From NCBI GenBank assembly GCA_937925855.1, contig CALAMO010000035.1:32509-96508 (forward strand): a DNA stretch of 64,000 nucleotides, given 5' to 3'. Shown here in pieces: positions 47,942 to 54,261 of this stretch; within the stretch, counting starts at the first letter, position 1; each line of letters starts with the position of its first letter. Source of the stretch: an uncultured Thiotrichaceae bacterium (GTDB lineage: Bacteria > Pseudomonadota > Gammaproteobacteria > Thiotrichales > Thiotrichaceae). The position numbers and the translations under genes were made by a program. Below the pieces are notes generated by a model. The model did not search any database, had not been told where the DNA came from, and worked only from the letters and a program-made list of their open reading frames with translations.

Positions 47942-48182
47942 GTTTGAGTGGTTGCCTGATGAATAAGGTATTAAGACTTTTCTTCTCCTTTGTTTGGCCT
48001 CCTTGAAATGTTTGAGTGGTTGCCTGATGAATAAGGTATTAAGACTATTGCATTCCATGGATACCGTCTGTATCTGTAAGTTTGAGTGGTTGCCTGATGA
48101 ATAAGGTATTAAGACGCTTCAGTTACTCACGATCAGTGGAGGCTGAGCGGTTTGAGTGGTTGCCTAATGAATAAGGTATTAC
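47942..48182 (+). CRISPR. CRISPR array 1: four repeats, three spacers
   Basis: Repeats of 36 bases start at 47942, 48010, 48080 and 48150. They begin GTTTGAGTGGTTGCC and end AATAAGGTATTAAGAC. Spacers are 32, 34 and 34 bases. The last repeat is degenerate (CCTAATG in place of CCTGATG, and the end AAGAC lost), marking the trailer end. ATTAAGAC would be the 8-base 5' handle of the crRNA, as in type III systems. Only three spacers suggests low recent activity. Confidence 0.95.
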
Positions 48183-48202
48183 TTTTTTGTGGGGTTTATT
48201 AT

Positions 48203-48214
48203 GCACTATAGTGC
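48203..48214. promoter_or_regulatory. Palindrome upstream of the TumE/TumA pair, possible operator
   Basis: GCACTATAGTGC is a perfect 12-base palindrome 36 bases before the toxin gene. Toxin-antitoxin operons usually repress themselves through such sites. The assignment is by position only. Confidence 0.35.
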
Positions 48215-48250
48215 TTTGCATGCCCTACTTAAATCAGATACGATGGCTCT

Positions 48251-48529
48251 ATGAAAGCGACATGTTTGCACAAATTTCGACAGGCTTATGGTGAGGGTTT
48301 GATCGAGGGTGTGGTTTGGGAAGTTCCCGAGCCAGTTCCTCCTTCCGAGCACCCTTATAAGTACCGTTTGGTTTACATTGGTAATGGTCAGCGTGTGTTG
48401 GGTTATGACAATGAGCGCGGAAAGGGTGACCACAAACATGTAGGGGATGATGAGCTATCCTACGTCTTTCAGGATGTGCCGACTTTGTTGGCTGACTTTA
48501 AGAGCGACCTTGAAGGAGTGGCTTCATGA
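48251..48529 (+). CDS. TumE-like toxin (DUF6516) of a toxin-antitoxin pair
   Basis: A 92-residue protein. The stretch VVWEVPEPVPPSEHPYKYRL, then VYIGNGQRVLGYDNERGKGDHKH is typical of the TumE / DUF6516 toxin group ('YKYRLxYxxxGxxVLxYDNExGKGDHKH'). It ends with ATGA overlap into its antitoxin gene, the usual toxin-first order. TumE proteins are inhibitors of growth; their exact target is not well settled. It lies between CRISPR array 1 and the adaptation genes. Confidence 0.72.
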   Translation: MKATCLHKFRQAYGEGLIEGVVWEVPEPVPPSEHPYKYRLVYIGNGQRVLGYDNERGKGDHKHVGDDELSYVFQDVPTLLADFKSDLEGVAS

Positions 48530-48891
48530 GCAATACTTTGAATATTGAGATTCGCCCCGCTGATGATGCGCTTGAAGGTTTTGGTGCTGTGCTTCAGCAG
48601 TTGGAGGCAGGTAATACAGTACAACCCCATTTCAGCATTGGCTTTGAAACGGTTCCGCAATTTGCGAAGGTTTTCACGCCTAAGCGTTGGGAGCTGATTA
48701 GTATGCTGAAAAAGCTGGGCGCAGTGTCTATTTATGAGTTAGCAAAGCAGTTAGATCGCCATTACCGTAATGTACATCAGGATGTTGCTTTGTTGAGTGA
48801 TTGGATGGTGATTGAAAAAAATTCTGAGGGAAAGGTGATGATTCCCTGGGATGAAATTGACGTGCGGATGCCTTTGTCTGCCGCTGCCTAA
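48526..48891 (+). CDS. TumA-like antitoxin with winged helix (HVO_A0114 family)
   Basis: A 121-residue protein overlapping the TumE gene by four bases. The C-terminal half (KRWELISMLKKLGAVSIYELAKQLDRHYRNVHQDVALLSDWMVIEK) is a winged-helix DNA-binding domain typical of TumA-type antitoxins. It should neutralise the toxin and repress the pair. A C-terminal fragment of a similar antitoxin occurs at 53982-54170. Confidence 0.72.
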   Translation: MSNTLNIEIRPADDALEGFGAVLQQLEAGNTVQPHFSIGFETVPQFAKVFTPKRWELISMLKKLGAVSIYELAKQLDRHYRNVHQDVALLSDWMVIEKNSEGKVMIPWDEIDVRMPLSAAA

Positions 48892-49198
48892 TCGGCTCTA
48901 CCTTTTTCCTCTGGTAATTGGGCTTCGACTCCACTTAGCCTGCAAGTACTGCCACCAATGCAAGTTGCTCAGCTCTCGGGTATTGTCATCAAGCGAGTTT
49001 CTTTCGGTCTTCAGTTGTTGTCACTCAGTCGAGTATTTCTTAGCTCTTGCGTCATTTCACCAAGCCGCGTTCCGAGCGGAGTCAACGGGCTGAAAATACA
49101 CAGATATAAATAAAACTGGCAAGCTTGCCAATCCAATATTCCTATCCAGCCCGATTTAACCTATGACTCATTGATCGAAAGCAACAAGGAGTCAAAAC
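48892..49198 (+). other. Intergenic region before the adaptation operon
   Basis: About 300 bases with no credible gene. It holds a perfect 14-base palindrome (listed separately) and ends with AACAAGGAGTC, the ribosome site of the next gene. It probably carries the promoter of the adaptation operon. Confidence 0.5.
49117..49130. promoter_or_regulatory. Perfect palindrome upstream of the adaptation operon, possible operator
   Basis: TGGCAAGCTTGCCA is a perfect 14-base palindrome, 68 bases before the 221-aa protein gene. A near copy (TAGCAAGCTTGTCA, 52961-52974) stands at a similar distance before the broken CARF gene. Both upstream regions also end with an AGCA(AC)AAGGAG ribosome site, so they may be copies of one regulatory unit. 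Confidence 0.4.
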
Positions 49199-49864
49199 AT
49201 GGTTAAGCCAGTTTTTCAGAAAGACGAGACGAACCAGGCGCTGAATTTCCCGGCGGAGGCGGTGCGTCAGGGTGAAGATAATGAAGTGCGCGTACAGCAG
49301 GCATTAGCCCGACACAACGGGCGTTTTACCACGCTCTTAGCGGGCCGGGATGAGCGCAAGATGGTGCAGGATAATCTGATTGGCGAGCTATCCAAGGGTT
49401 TTGAGCATCGTCGCCATGCACTTGGGATGGTGTTGGAGAGTCGGTTGCACTCAATTCGCGAGGCTTGTAATCACATTTTGGTGACGGGTAAGACGCATCT
49501 GCGGCAACAGCGGCTGGAGTACTTTGGCCAGGTCTACCGCAAGGTGGAGATGAGTATGAGTGCGCTATCGGATCAGTTCCTATTAGATATGGATGCGCGC
49601 TTTAAGCGGCTGGATGAGTTTAGCAGCGAAAGTATCCGTCAGCGTGAACAGGCCCGGCTGGAGAAGTCGGTAGATGATTTCCTGAGTACGCTGGATAGTT
49701 TAATGGATGAGTTTCGCAATATTATCCATGAAAACATCAGTCATCAAAGCCCCGCTGAGGCACATAAGCCTGTTGAGAGCGGTGAGTTTGAGGAGGCGGT
49801 TGATAATAACGGCGATCCGATTATGGATATGTTTATGCTCGGTGGTAACGCGAGGCCCTCATGA
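49199..49864 (+). CDS. Unknown helical protein coupled to cas2, candidate adaptation accessory
   Basis: A 221-residue, largely helical, charged protein with no recognised family. Long helices at about 45-110 and 115-180 look coiled-coil-like; the C-terminus is acidic (GEFEEAVDNNGDPIMDMF). There is no signal peptide or membrane segment. A strong ribosome site (CAAGGAG) precedes ATG 49199. Its stop overlaps the cas2 start by four bases (ATGA, 49861-49864), so translation is coupled and a role in spacer acquisition with Cas1, Cas2 and the reverse transcriptase is likely. Unknown genes are known in adaptation operons of other RT-type III systems, but homology was not testable. Confidence 0.7.
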   Translation: MVKPVFQKDETNQALNFPAEAVRQGEDNEVRVQQALARHNGRFTTLLAGRDERKMVQDNLIGELSKGFEHRRHALGMVLESRLHSIREACNHILVTGKTHLRQQRLEYFGQVYRKVEMSMSALSDQFLLDMDARFKRLDEFSSESIRQREQARLEKSVDDFLSTLDSLMDEFRNIIHENISHQSPAEAHKPVESGEFEEAVDNNGDPIMDMFMLGGNARPS

Positions 49865-50064
49865 GGCGGCGGGCGGCAGTAATTGCGTACGATATTGTGA
49901 GCGATAAGCGCAGGCGGCGGGTTTTTCGCTGTCTACAGGGTTGGAAGCTGGATAATCAGTATTCCCTGTTTGAATGTCAGTTGGGGCAGCGCGAGACGGA
50001 AGAGTTATTTATTGCCTTTGCGGACATTGAATGCTTTGTACACAGTGGATCTAGCTGCAAATAA
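49861..50064 (+). CDS. cas2: Cas2, C-terminal end in another frame
   Basis: The first 56 residues are a clear Cas2: RRRAAVIAYDIVSDKRRRRVFR (catalytic Asp in YDIVSD), LQGWKLDNQYSLFECQL and ETEELFIAFADI. In this frame the protein then reads ECFVHSGSSCK and stops, unlike Cas2. The expected last strand is found in the +1 frame from about 50033 (ALYTVDLAANNAFALALVG), so one extra base sits near 50032. That frame continues without a stop into Cas1. Either the gene is frameshifted, or the two frames are joined by programmed slippage. The start overlaps the upstream gene. Confidence 0.8.
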   Translation: MRRRAAVIAYDIVSDKRRRRVFRCLQGWKLDNQYSLFECQLGQRETEELFIAFADIECFVHSGSSCK

Positions 50065-50803
50065 TGCCTTTGCGCTGGCGCTGGTTGGTACCACGAATAA
50101 ACTCAGTGCGGTGCAGGACATTGCGGCGTTAATGGGATTAGAAGGGCAGGTGGCGCAGTCATGGTTTGTGTTACTGGCGAAGAGTCTGCCGTTTAAATGG
50201 AAGTTTGCCGGGCGCAACCGGCGACCGCCGCTTGATCCGGTGAATGCGATTTTGTCGTTGGGTTATACCTTAATAGGGGCAGAAGTGCGTCAGGCGGTCA
50301 TTAGTCAGGGGCTCGATCCGGCGCTGGGGTTTTTGCATCAGGATTACCCGGGGCGCGAGTCATTGGTGCTCGATATGACCGAGGTTTTTCGGGCGGGCGT
50401 GGACGATTTTATGCTGCGCTGGTTGCATGATACTGAGTTGGATGATGGGGCGTTTTATTTTCGTGAGGATACGGGGTGTCGCCTGAGTAAAATCGCCCGG
50501 CCTTTGTTTTATCAGGCCTGGGGTGCGCGACGTTACCGCTGGCCACGTCCGTTTGAAACGGGTGGGGAATATGATCTGGCGGAAGAAGACGATTCCGCGA
50601 TTCCAATGGAGGTGAGTGAGCCGGAATGGCCGGTGGCGTTGCTGCCGGAAATGTTGAATGGGCAGGTGATGCAGCTGCGGGAATACATGAAGCATATCGA
50701 CCCGGAAGCGGTACAAGTGGATGAGGAGGTGGAGGATGCGCTTATTACAACAGGCAATGGAGCCGACGGTATTGAATCAGGCCTGGAAGATGATGAAGAC
50801 TGA
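49970..50803 (+). CDS. cas1: Cas1 lacking its N-terminal domain, joined in frame to the Cas2 tail
   Basis: Meaningful coding begins near 50033. The first 20 residues complete the Cas2 fold (ALYTVDLAANNAFALALVG); from about residue 41 of this frame follows the Cas1 helical domain: ALMGLEGQVAQSWF (Glu58, metal ligand), FAGRNRRPPLDPVNAILSLGYTLIGAEV, GLDPALGFLHQ (His123) and SLVLDMTEVFR (Asp135 and Glu138), then CRLSKIARPLFYQAW and NGQVMQLREY. All metal ligands are present, but about 100 residues of the N-terminal beta domain of normal Cas1 are absent. The Cas1 dimer interface sits mostly in that domain, so function is doubtful unless it acts as a Cas2-Cas1 fusion. Confidence 0.75.
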   Translation: MNVSWGSARRKSYLLPLRTLNALYTVDLAANNAFALALVGTTNKLSAVQDIAALMGLEGQVAQSWFVLLAKSLPFKWKFAGRNRRPPLDPVNAILSLGYTLIGAEVRQAVISQGLDPALGFLHQDYPGRESLVLDMTEVFRAGVDDFMLRWLHDTELDDGAFYFREDTGCRLSKIARPLFYQAWGARRYRWPRPFETGGEYDLAEEDDSAIPMEVSEPEWPVALLPEMLNGQVMQLREYMKHIDPEAVQVDEEVEDALITTGNGADGIESGLEDDED

Positions 50804-51629
50804 GCATACGCCGTGGTCGGTGACGGTGAATCGCGATCAGCTGCAGCGTGATTTATTGTGTTATGTGCTGGAGTGTCGGGAAGCTATTCTCGCGGGGCGC
50901 TACCAGCCGGAGCCGCTGCGGCAGTTTCCGATGAAAAAACCGGACGGTAAAATCCGGGTGATTTCTGCGCAGCACTTAAAAGATAAGCTGATTCAACGGG
51001 CTTTGTTAATCGTATTGGAGCCGAAAGCCGAAGCGATGTTCCATCATGATAGCTATGCTTATCGACGTGGGCGTAATGTGGATATGACGCTTGATAAAGC
51101 GCGGGAGCGGATTCGGATTGGGCAGGATTGGTTGGTGGATGCGGATATAACGAAGTTCTTTGATAATATTCCGTTGAAGCCGCTGCAGAAAAAGTTGAAG
51201 CCTTTTATACGCGATGCTGAAACTATGGGGTTAATTAGTCAATGGTTGAAACAAGGTGCGCATCAGGTGAGCTTTGTCGGTAATGACCGGGGAATATCGC
51301 AGGGTTCGATTTTGTCACCGCTGTTTTGTAATTTGTACATGCATGAATTTGATCAGGCGATGAGCAAGGCGAATATCCCGTTTGTTAGATTTGCGGATGA
51401 TTTTTTATTGTTCCTAACGAGTGAAAAGCAGGCAATTAAGGCGTGTGATTATGCTAAGATGCAGTTGGAGCGGCTGGGATTAGCGTTACACCCACAGAAA
51501 ACGCGGGTGGTGCGGAGTAGCCCCGATATTGTGTTTCTGGGGCAGCAACTACCAGAGCCGGGAACGGAGCAGAAAAAGCGGTTTTTTAAATCATTTAAGC
51601 GGAAGCAAAAACCATGCCAAAAACGCTAA
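50736..51629 (+). CDS. CRISPR-associated reverse transcriptase, stand-alone
   Basis: A 297-residue reverse transcriptase of the group II intron-like type found with type III adaptation genes. Motifs in order: MKKPDGKIRVIS, then QRALLIVLEPKAEAMFHHDSYAYRRGR, WLVDADITKFFDNI (first catalytic Asp, about 135), GISQGSILSPLFCNLYMHEFD, FVRFADDFLLF (catalytic FADD, about 219), LHPQKTRVV and IVFLGQQL. There is no maturase or HNH endonuclease domain and no fused Cas1, unlike many RT-Cas1 proteins. The start at 50736 has an AGGAGGT site; it lies inside the end of cas1. It should allow spacers to be taken from RNA. Its last codons lie in the leader of array 2. Confidence 0.9.
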   Translation: MRLLQQAMEPTVLNQAWKMMKTEHTPWSVTVNRDQLQRDLLCYVLECREAILAGRYQPEPLRQFPMKKPDGKIRVISAQHLKDKLIQRALLIVLEPKAEAMFHHDSYAYRRGRNVDMTLDKARERIRIGQDWLVDADITKFFDNIPLKPLQKKLKPFIRDAETMGLISQWLKQGAHQVSFVGNDRGISQGSILSPLFCNLYMHEFDQAMSKANIPFVRFADDFLLFLTSEKQAIKACDYAKMQLERLGLALHPQKTRVVRSSPDIVFLGQQLPEPGTEQKKRFFKSFKRKQKPCQKR

Positions 51630-51706
51630 CTTCGTATATCTCTCTTGATATATGTAGCGATGGCCTGCAACTATTTGATATAGTTGTATTTTTTGAAATG
51701 GGCGGG
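51612..51706 (+). promoter_or_regulatory. Leader of CRISPR array 2, overlapping the end of the reverse transcriptase gene
   Basis: The block CATGCCAAAAACGC-TAACTTCGTATATCTCTC-TTGATATAT matches the leader of array 1 with few changes. The first 18 bases are also the last codons and stop of the reverse transcriptase gene. The inverted repeat TATATC...GATATA is kept. The similarity with array 1 includes the codons, which suggests array 1's leader is a copy of this locus. Confidence 0.7.
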
Positions 51707-52020
51707 GTTTGAGTGGTTACCTGATGAATAAGGTATTAAGACTTTTTTTGGGGTCATTTATTGCTCGCGACCCGGTTTGAGTGGTTACCTGATGAATAAG
51801 GTATTAAGACGTCTCAACACCACCAGAACTGCTTGGTCCCCAGGTTTGAGTGGTTACCTGATGAATAAGGTATTAAGACGTCGAAGTGTTCCCCGTTGAG
51901 GCAAGAAATGACCAGTTTGAGTGGTTACCTGATGAATAAGGTATTAAGACGGGCTTCAGTGTTCCATTAACCTTACCCAACGGGGTTTGAGTGGTTACCT
52001 GATGAATAAGGTATTAAAAT
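51707..52020 (+). CRISPR. CRISPR array 2: five repeats, four spacers
   Basis: Repeats of 36 bases start at 51707, 51775, 51844, 51915 and 51985. All carry TTACC at positions 11-15, where array 1 and most of array 3 have TTGCC. Spacers are 32, 33, 35 and 34 bases. The last repeat ends AAAAT in place of AAGAC, which builds the cas6 start codon (52019). The array sits between the reverse transcriptase gene and cas6, in the same direction as both. Confidence 0.96.
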
Positions 52021-52945
52021 GAATATTGATCTCCCCCTAAATGTCTATCGCTTCGCGTATCAAGCGCTAGACGAAGTACATTTCCCCAACCAGCCCGGCT
52101 TTTTATGGCACAGCGTATTCGGTAAGGCGCTACACGATCTGGTGTGTGTTGTAAAAGGCACCGAATGCGAGCGTTGCATGTTCCTGCATCAATGCGATTA
52201 CCCCAATTTGTTTCGCGGGTCGCGCCCACCCGGCTCTGCGATTATGCGTAAGTACAACAGTATTCCCAGCCCGCATATCTTTCGCCCGGCGCTGGATCAT
52301 CCCCTACACGTGAAGCCGGATACAGAAATTAGTGTCGATGTGATTCTGCCTGGTGCTGCGAATGAACGCCTGCCTTCGTTGATCCGTGCTTTGTATAGCG
52401 CCGGTATGACTGGCTTGGGCAAAAACCGGGGGCGGATGCAGCTGCAACAGGTTTGGCAGTTAAAACCTGGTGGTGAAGATAAAGCCCTGTTAGACGGTAG
52501 TACTTTGCTGGATGCTGATCCACCGGAAGCCCTTCCAACGCCGCAAGCGCCAGCATCAGTAACGCTAAAGTTTCTCACGCCGTATAAACCCTCGGGTAAA
52601 GCGGCAACGGCCGATGGCATTGATGTTGGGCGTTATTTAATGGCGATTATCCGGCGTGTCGATTTGATGCAGTATTTTTACACTGGCGTGAAGCTGGATG
52701 TGGATTTTAAGCAGTTAAAAAGCCTGACGGAAAGTATTGTGGTAGCGGATATGCAATTGCAAAAGAAGCATGACCGGCGTTATTCGGCTGCGCATCAGCG
52801 TACGCAGGATATGAGCGGGTTTGTGGGGTCGTTGACGTTGGATTTACGGGGGCATGAGGCGCTGTGGCCGTTTTTGTGGGTTGGGCAGTGGTTGAATGTG
52901 GGGAAGCATACGAGTATGGGGATGGGGCGGTATGGGGTGGGTTAG
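52019..52945 (+). CDS. cas6: Cas6 crRNA-processing endoribonuclease (RAMP)
   Basis: A 308-residue Cas6-type protein that cuts the CRISPR transcript within each repeat. It has the N-terminal YRFAYQALDEVHFPNQPGFLWHSVFGKALHDLVC, a small Cys-rich loop (CERCMFLHQCDYPNLF), the middle segment GIDVGRYLMAIIRRVDLMQYFYTG and the C-terminal glycine-rich loop GKHTSMGMGRYGV. The start codon overlaps the last two bases of array 2's final repeat, and no typical ribosome site is seen; GGTA in the repeat may serve. Expression from the array's transcript is likely. Confidence 0.85.
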   Translation: MNIDLPLNVYRFAYQALDEVHFPNQPGFLWHSVFGKALHDLVCVVKGTECERCMFLHQCDYPNLFRGSRPPGSAIMRKYNSIPSPHIFRPALDHPLHVKPDTEISVDVILPGAANERLPSLIRALYSAGMTGLGKNRGRMQLQQVWQLKPGGEDKALLDGSTLLDADPPEALPTPQAPASVTLKFLTPYKPSGKAATADGIDVGRYLMAIIRRVDLMQYFYTGVKLDVDFKQLKSLTESIVVADMQLQKKHDRRYSAAHQRTQDMSGFVGSLTLDLRGHEALWPFLWVGQWLNVGKHTSMGMGRYGVG

Positions 52946-53035
52946 GTTTTAGACTGAATTTAGCAAGCTTGTCAGGCCAAACGACATGATTGTTGATTGG
53001 TAGGCTAGCCGTCATTACCAGCAAGGAGCTAATCA
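52946..53035 (+). promoter_or_regulatory. Regulatory region before the broken CARF gene, resembling that of the adaptation operon
   Basis: TAGCAAGCTTGTCA at 52961-52974 differs at two places from the palindrome at 49117-49130. AGCAAGGAG (53020-53028) just before TTG 53036 resembles the AGCAACAAGGAG before the 221-aa gene. The two regions may share an origin and a regulator. Confidence 0.35.
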
Positions 53036-53206
53036 TTGAGTAATTTGCAACAGCCACAAGACTATAAGCGCCGGGTTTTATCAGTCGTCATCGGACTTAC
53101 CCCGCAAATTGTGACCGAAGCTTTATGCAAACTGGCGGTAGATAGTGCTGAGTCATTGATACGGTTTTTCCACAAAGCCATATTCATAGGTAGAGGTGGA
53201 GAGTGA
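53036..53206 (+). pseudogene. N-terminal remnant of a NE0113-family CARF gene
   Basis: From TTG 53036, with a good AAGGAG site, the frame reads 56 codons. RRVLSVVIGLTPQIVTEALCKLAV matches the first strand and helix of the CARF domain in CRISPR-associated NE0113 proteins; the intact gene at 54262 reads RRILLAVAAHSPQIVTETLYAL at this place. Then the similarity ends, and the frame stops at 53204. It is the start of an older or duplicate CARF gene that was cut by deletion or by entry of the HigBA pair. Confidence 0.6.
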
Positions 53207-53274
53207 TGAGCGAGCGGCTTATGAGTTGGGCCTTCAGGGTAGTGGAATTGCATTGAGCTGAAATTATAATTGCG

Positions 53275-53295
53275 ATAGTCCCATTTTGGGACTAT
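53275..53295. promoter_or_regulatory. Inverted repeat before higB, probable HigA operator
   Basis: ATAGTCCCA-TTT-TGGGACTAT is a perfect 9-bp inverted repeat, ten bases before the higB start and touching an AT-rich TATTATTG that can be the -10. Placement fits an autorepression operator bound by HigA. Confidence 0.6.
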
Positions 53296-53304
53296 TATTG
53301 GCTA

Positions 53305-53607
53305 ATGAGAATTATCGCATTATCAACGTTAAAAAATTTTTGGGAAGATAATCCTGAGTATTTGGATGCGAAGGAGCCTACTTTAACGTGGCACAAGCAT
53401 GCGCTAAAAGCTGACTGGAAAGATCCAGCGGCAGTTAAAGCAGACTTTGGTAATGCCAGTATTCTTCAGGATGGCCGTGTAGTTTTCAATATCGCGGGTA
53501 ACAAGTATCGCCTGATTGTCTGGATTAACTATCCTTACAGAGTGGTGTACATCCGTTTCATTGGAACACATCGCCAATACGACAATGTTGATGCGCAGAC
53601 TATCTGA
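53305..53607 (+). CDS. higB: HigB-type toxin (mRNA interferase)
   Basis: A 100-residue HigB-family toxin, expected to cut mRNA at the ribosome. Family signs are the start RIIALSTLKNFWEDNPEY, LTWHKHALKADWKDPAAVKADFGNASIL, and NKYRLIVWINYPYRVVYIRFIGTHRQYD with the basic and aromatic RNase residues. It is first in a pair, nine bases before the antitoxin gene, as usual for higBA. It lies inside the CRISPR island. Confidence 0.88.
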   Translation: MRIIALSTLKNFWEDNPEYLDAKEPTLTWHKHALKADWKDPAAVKADFGNASILQDGRVVFNIAGNKYRLIVWINYPYRVVYIRFIGTHRQYDNVDAQTI

Positions 53608-53616
53608 GAAGGCTTT

Positions 53617-53970
53617 ATGGACATAAAACCTATCCGCACAGAAGCGGATTATCGGGCAACACTCAAGGAAATTGAGGGCCTTATGCATGCTGAATTCGGT
53701 ACATCTGAAGGTGATAAGCTTGATGTTTTGGTTACACTTGTCGAGGCATGGGAACGCGAGCATTATCCAATGGATTTCCCCGATCCGATTGAGGCAATTC
53801 GTTTTGTGATGGAGCAGCGGGGGCTGGAACCGAAAGACCTGGTGCCTATGATTGGACAGGCTAATCGTGTTTATGAGGTGCTGAATCGCAAGCGGCCTTT
53901 GACGTTGAATATGATCAGGCGGTTGCATGAGGGATTGGGGATACCGGCGGAGTCGTTGCTGGCGGCATAG
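53617..53970 (+). CDS. higA: HigA-type antitoxin (XRE helix-turn-helix)
   Basis: A 117-residue antitoxin partner of HigB. The first half holds IRTEADYRATLKEIEGLMHAE and TLVEAWEREHYPMDFPDPIEAI, usual in HigA. The second half is a helix-turn-helix (FVMEQRGLEPKDLVPMIGQANRVYEVLNRKRPLTLNMIRRL). It should bind the inverted repeat at 53275-53295 and neutralise HigB. Confidence 0.86.
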   Translation: MDIKPIRTEADYRATLKEIEGLMHAEFGTSEGDKLDVLVTLVEAWEREHYPMDFPDPIEAIRFVMEQRGLEPKDLVPMIGQANRVYEVLNRKRPLTLNMIRRLHEGLGIPAESLLAA

Positions 53971-53981
53971 TACATAATTAT

Positions 53982-54170
53982 TTGCAGGGTAAGCCAGCTT
54001 TGAGCATTAGAGAGTTGGCTAAACGGCTAAAGCGGAATGCGAAGAACGTTCACTCGGATGTTACCAGGTTGATCAAGATTGGCCTGATTGAGCGTGATGA
54101 GTCTGGGGCGGTGTTGTCGCCGTTTGCTGAGATTAGGACTGAGTTTACGCTGCGTGGGGTTGCTGTGTGA
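53982..54170 (+). pseudogene. C-terminal remnant of a TumA-like antitoxin
   Basis: The 62 codons read ALSIRELAKRLKRNAKNVHSDVTRLIKIGLIER, the winged-helix end of HVO_A0114/TumA-like antitoxins; the intact protein at 48526 has VSIYELAKQLDRHYRNVHQDVALLSDWMVIE at the same place. The N-terminal half and any partner toxin are missing. The TTG start is arbitrary. Confidence 0.55.
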
Positions 54171-54261
54171 CTGTTATTTTTCAGGAGTATGACAGAAAAG
54201 AATATCCCATGCTCGTGCCGGATTTCCTTTTGCCTTCAAGGTGCAGTGAAACAAGCTATGT

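Noticed and set aside
48181..48215. DNA after array 1 resembling the first spacer of array 2 (T run, then GGGGT and TTTATT)
   Set aside because: The match is short and of low complexity; it needs an alignment test before any claim of shared origin.
50736..51629. Reverse transcriptase as part of a group II intron or retron
   Set aside because: No maturase or endonuclease domain, no intron RNA ends and no retron RNA are seen; it is coupled to cas1 and followed by a CRISPR leader.
53062..53253. Minus-strand frame over the broken CARF region as a possible gene
   Set aside because: No family likeness and no ribosome site; the plus strand carries clear CARF sequence after a good ribosome site.
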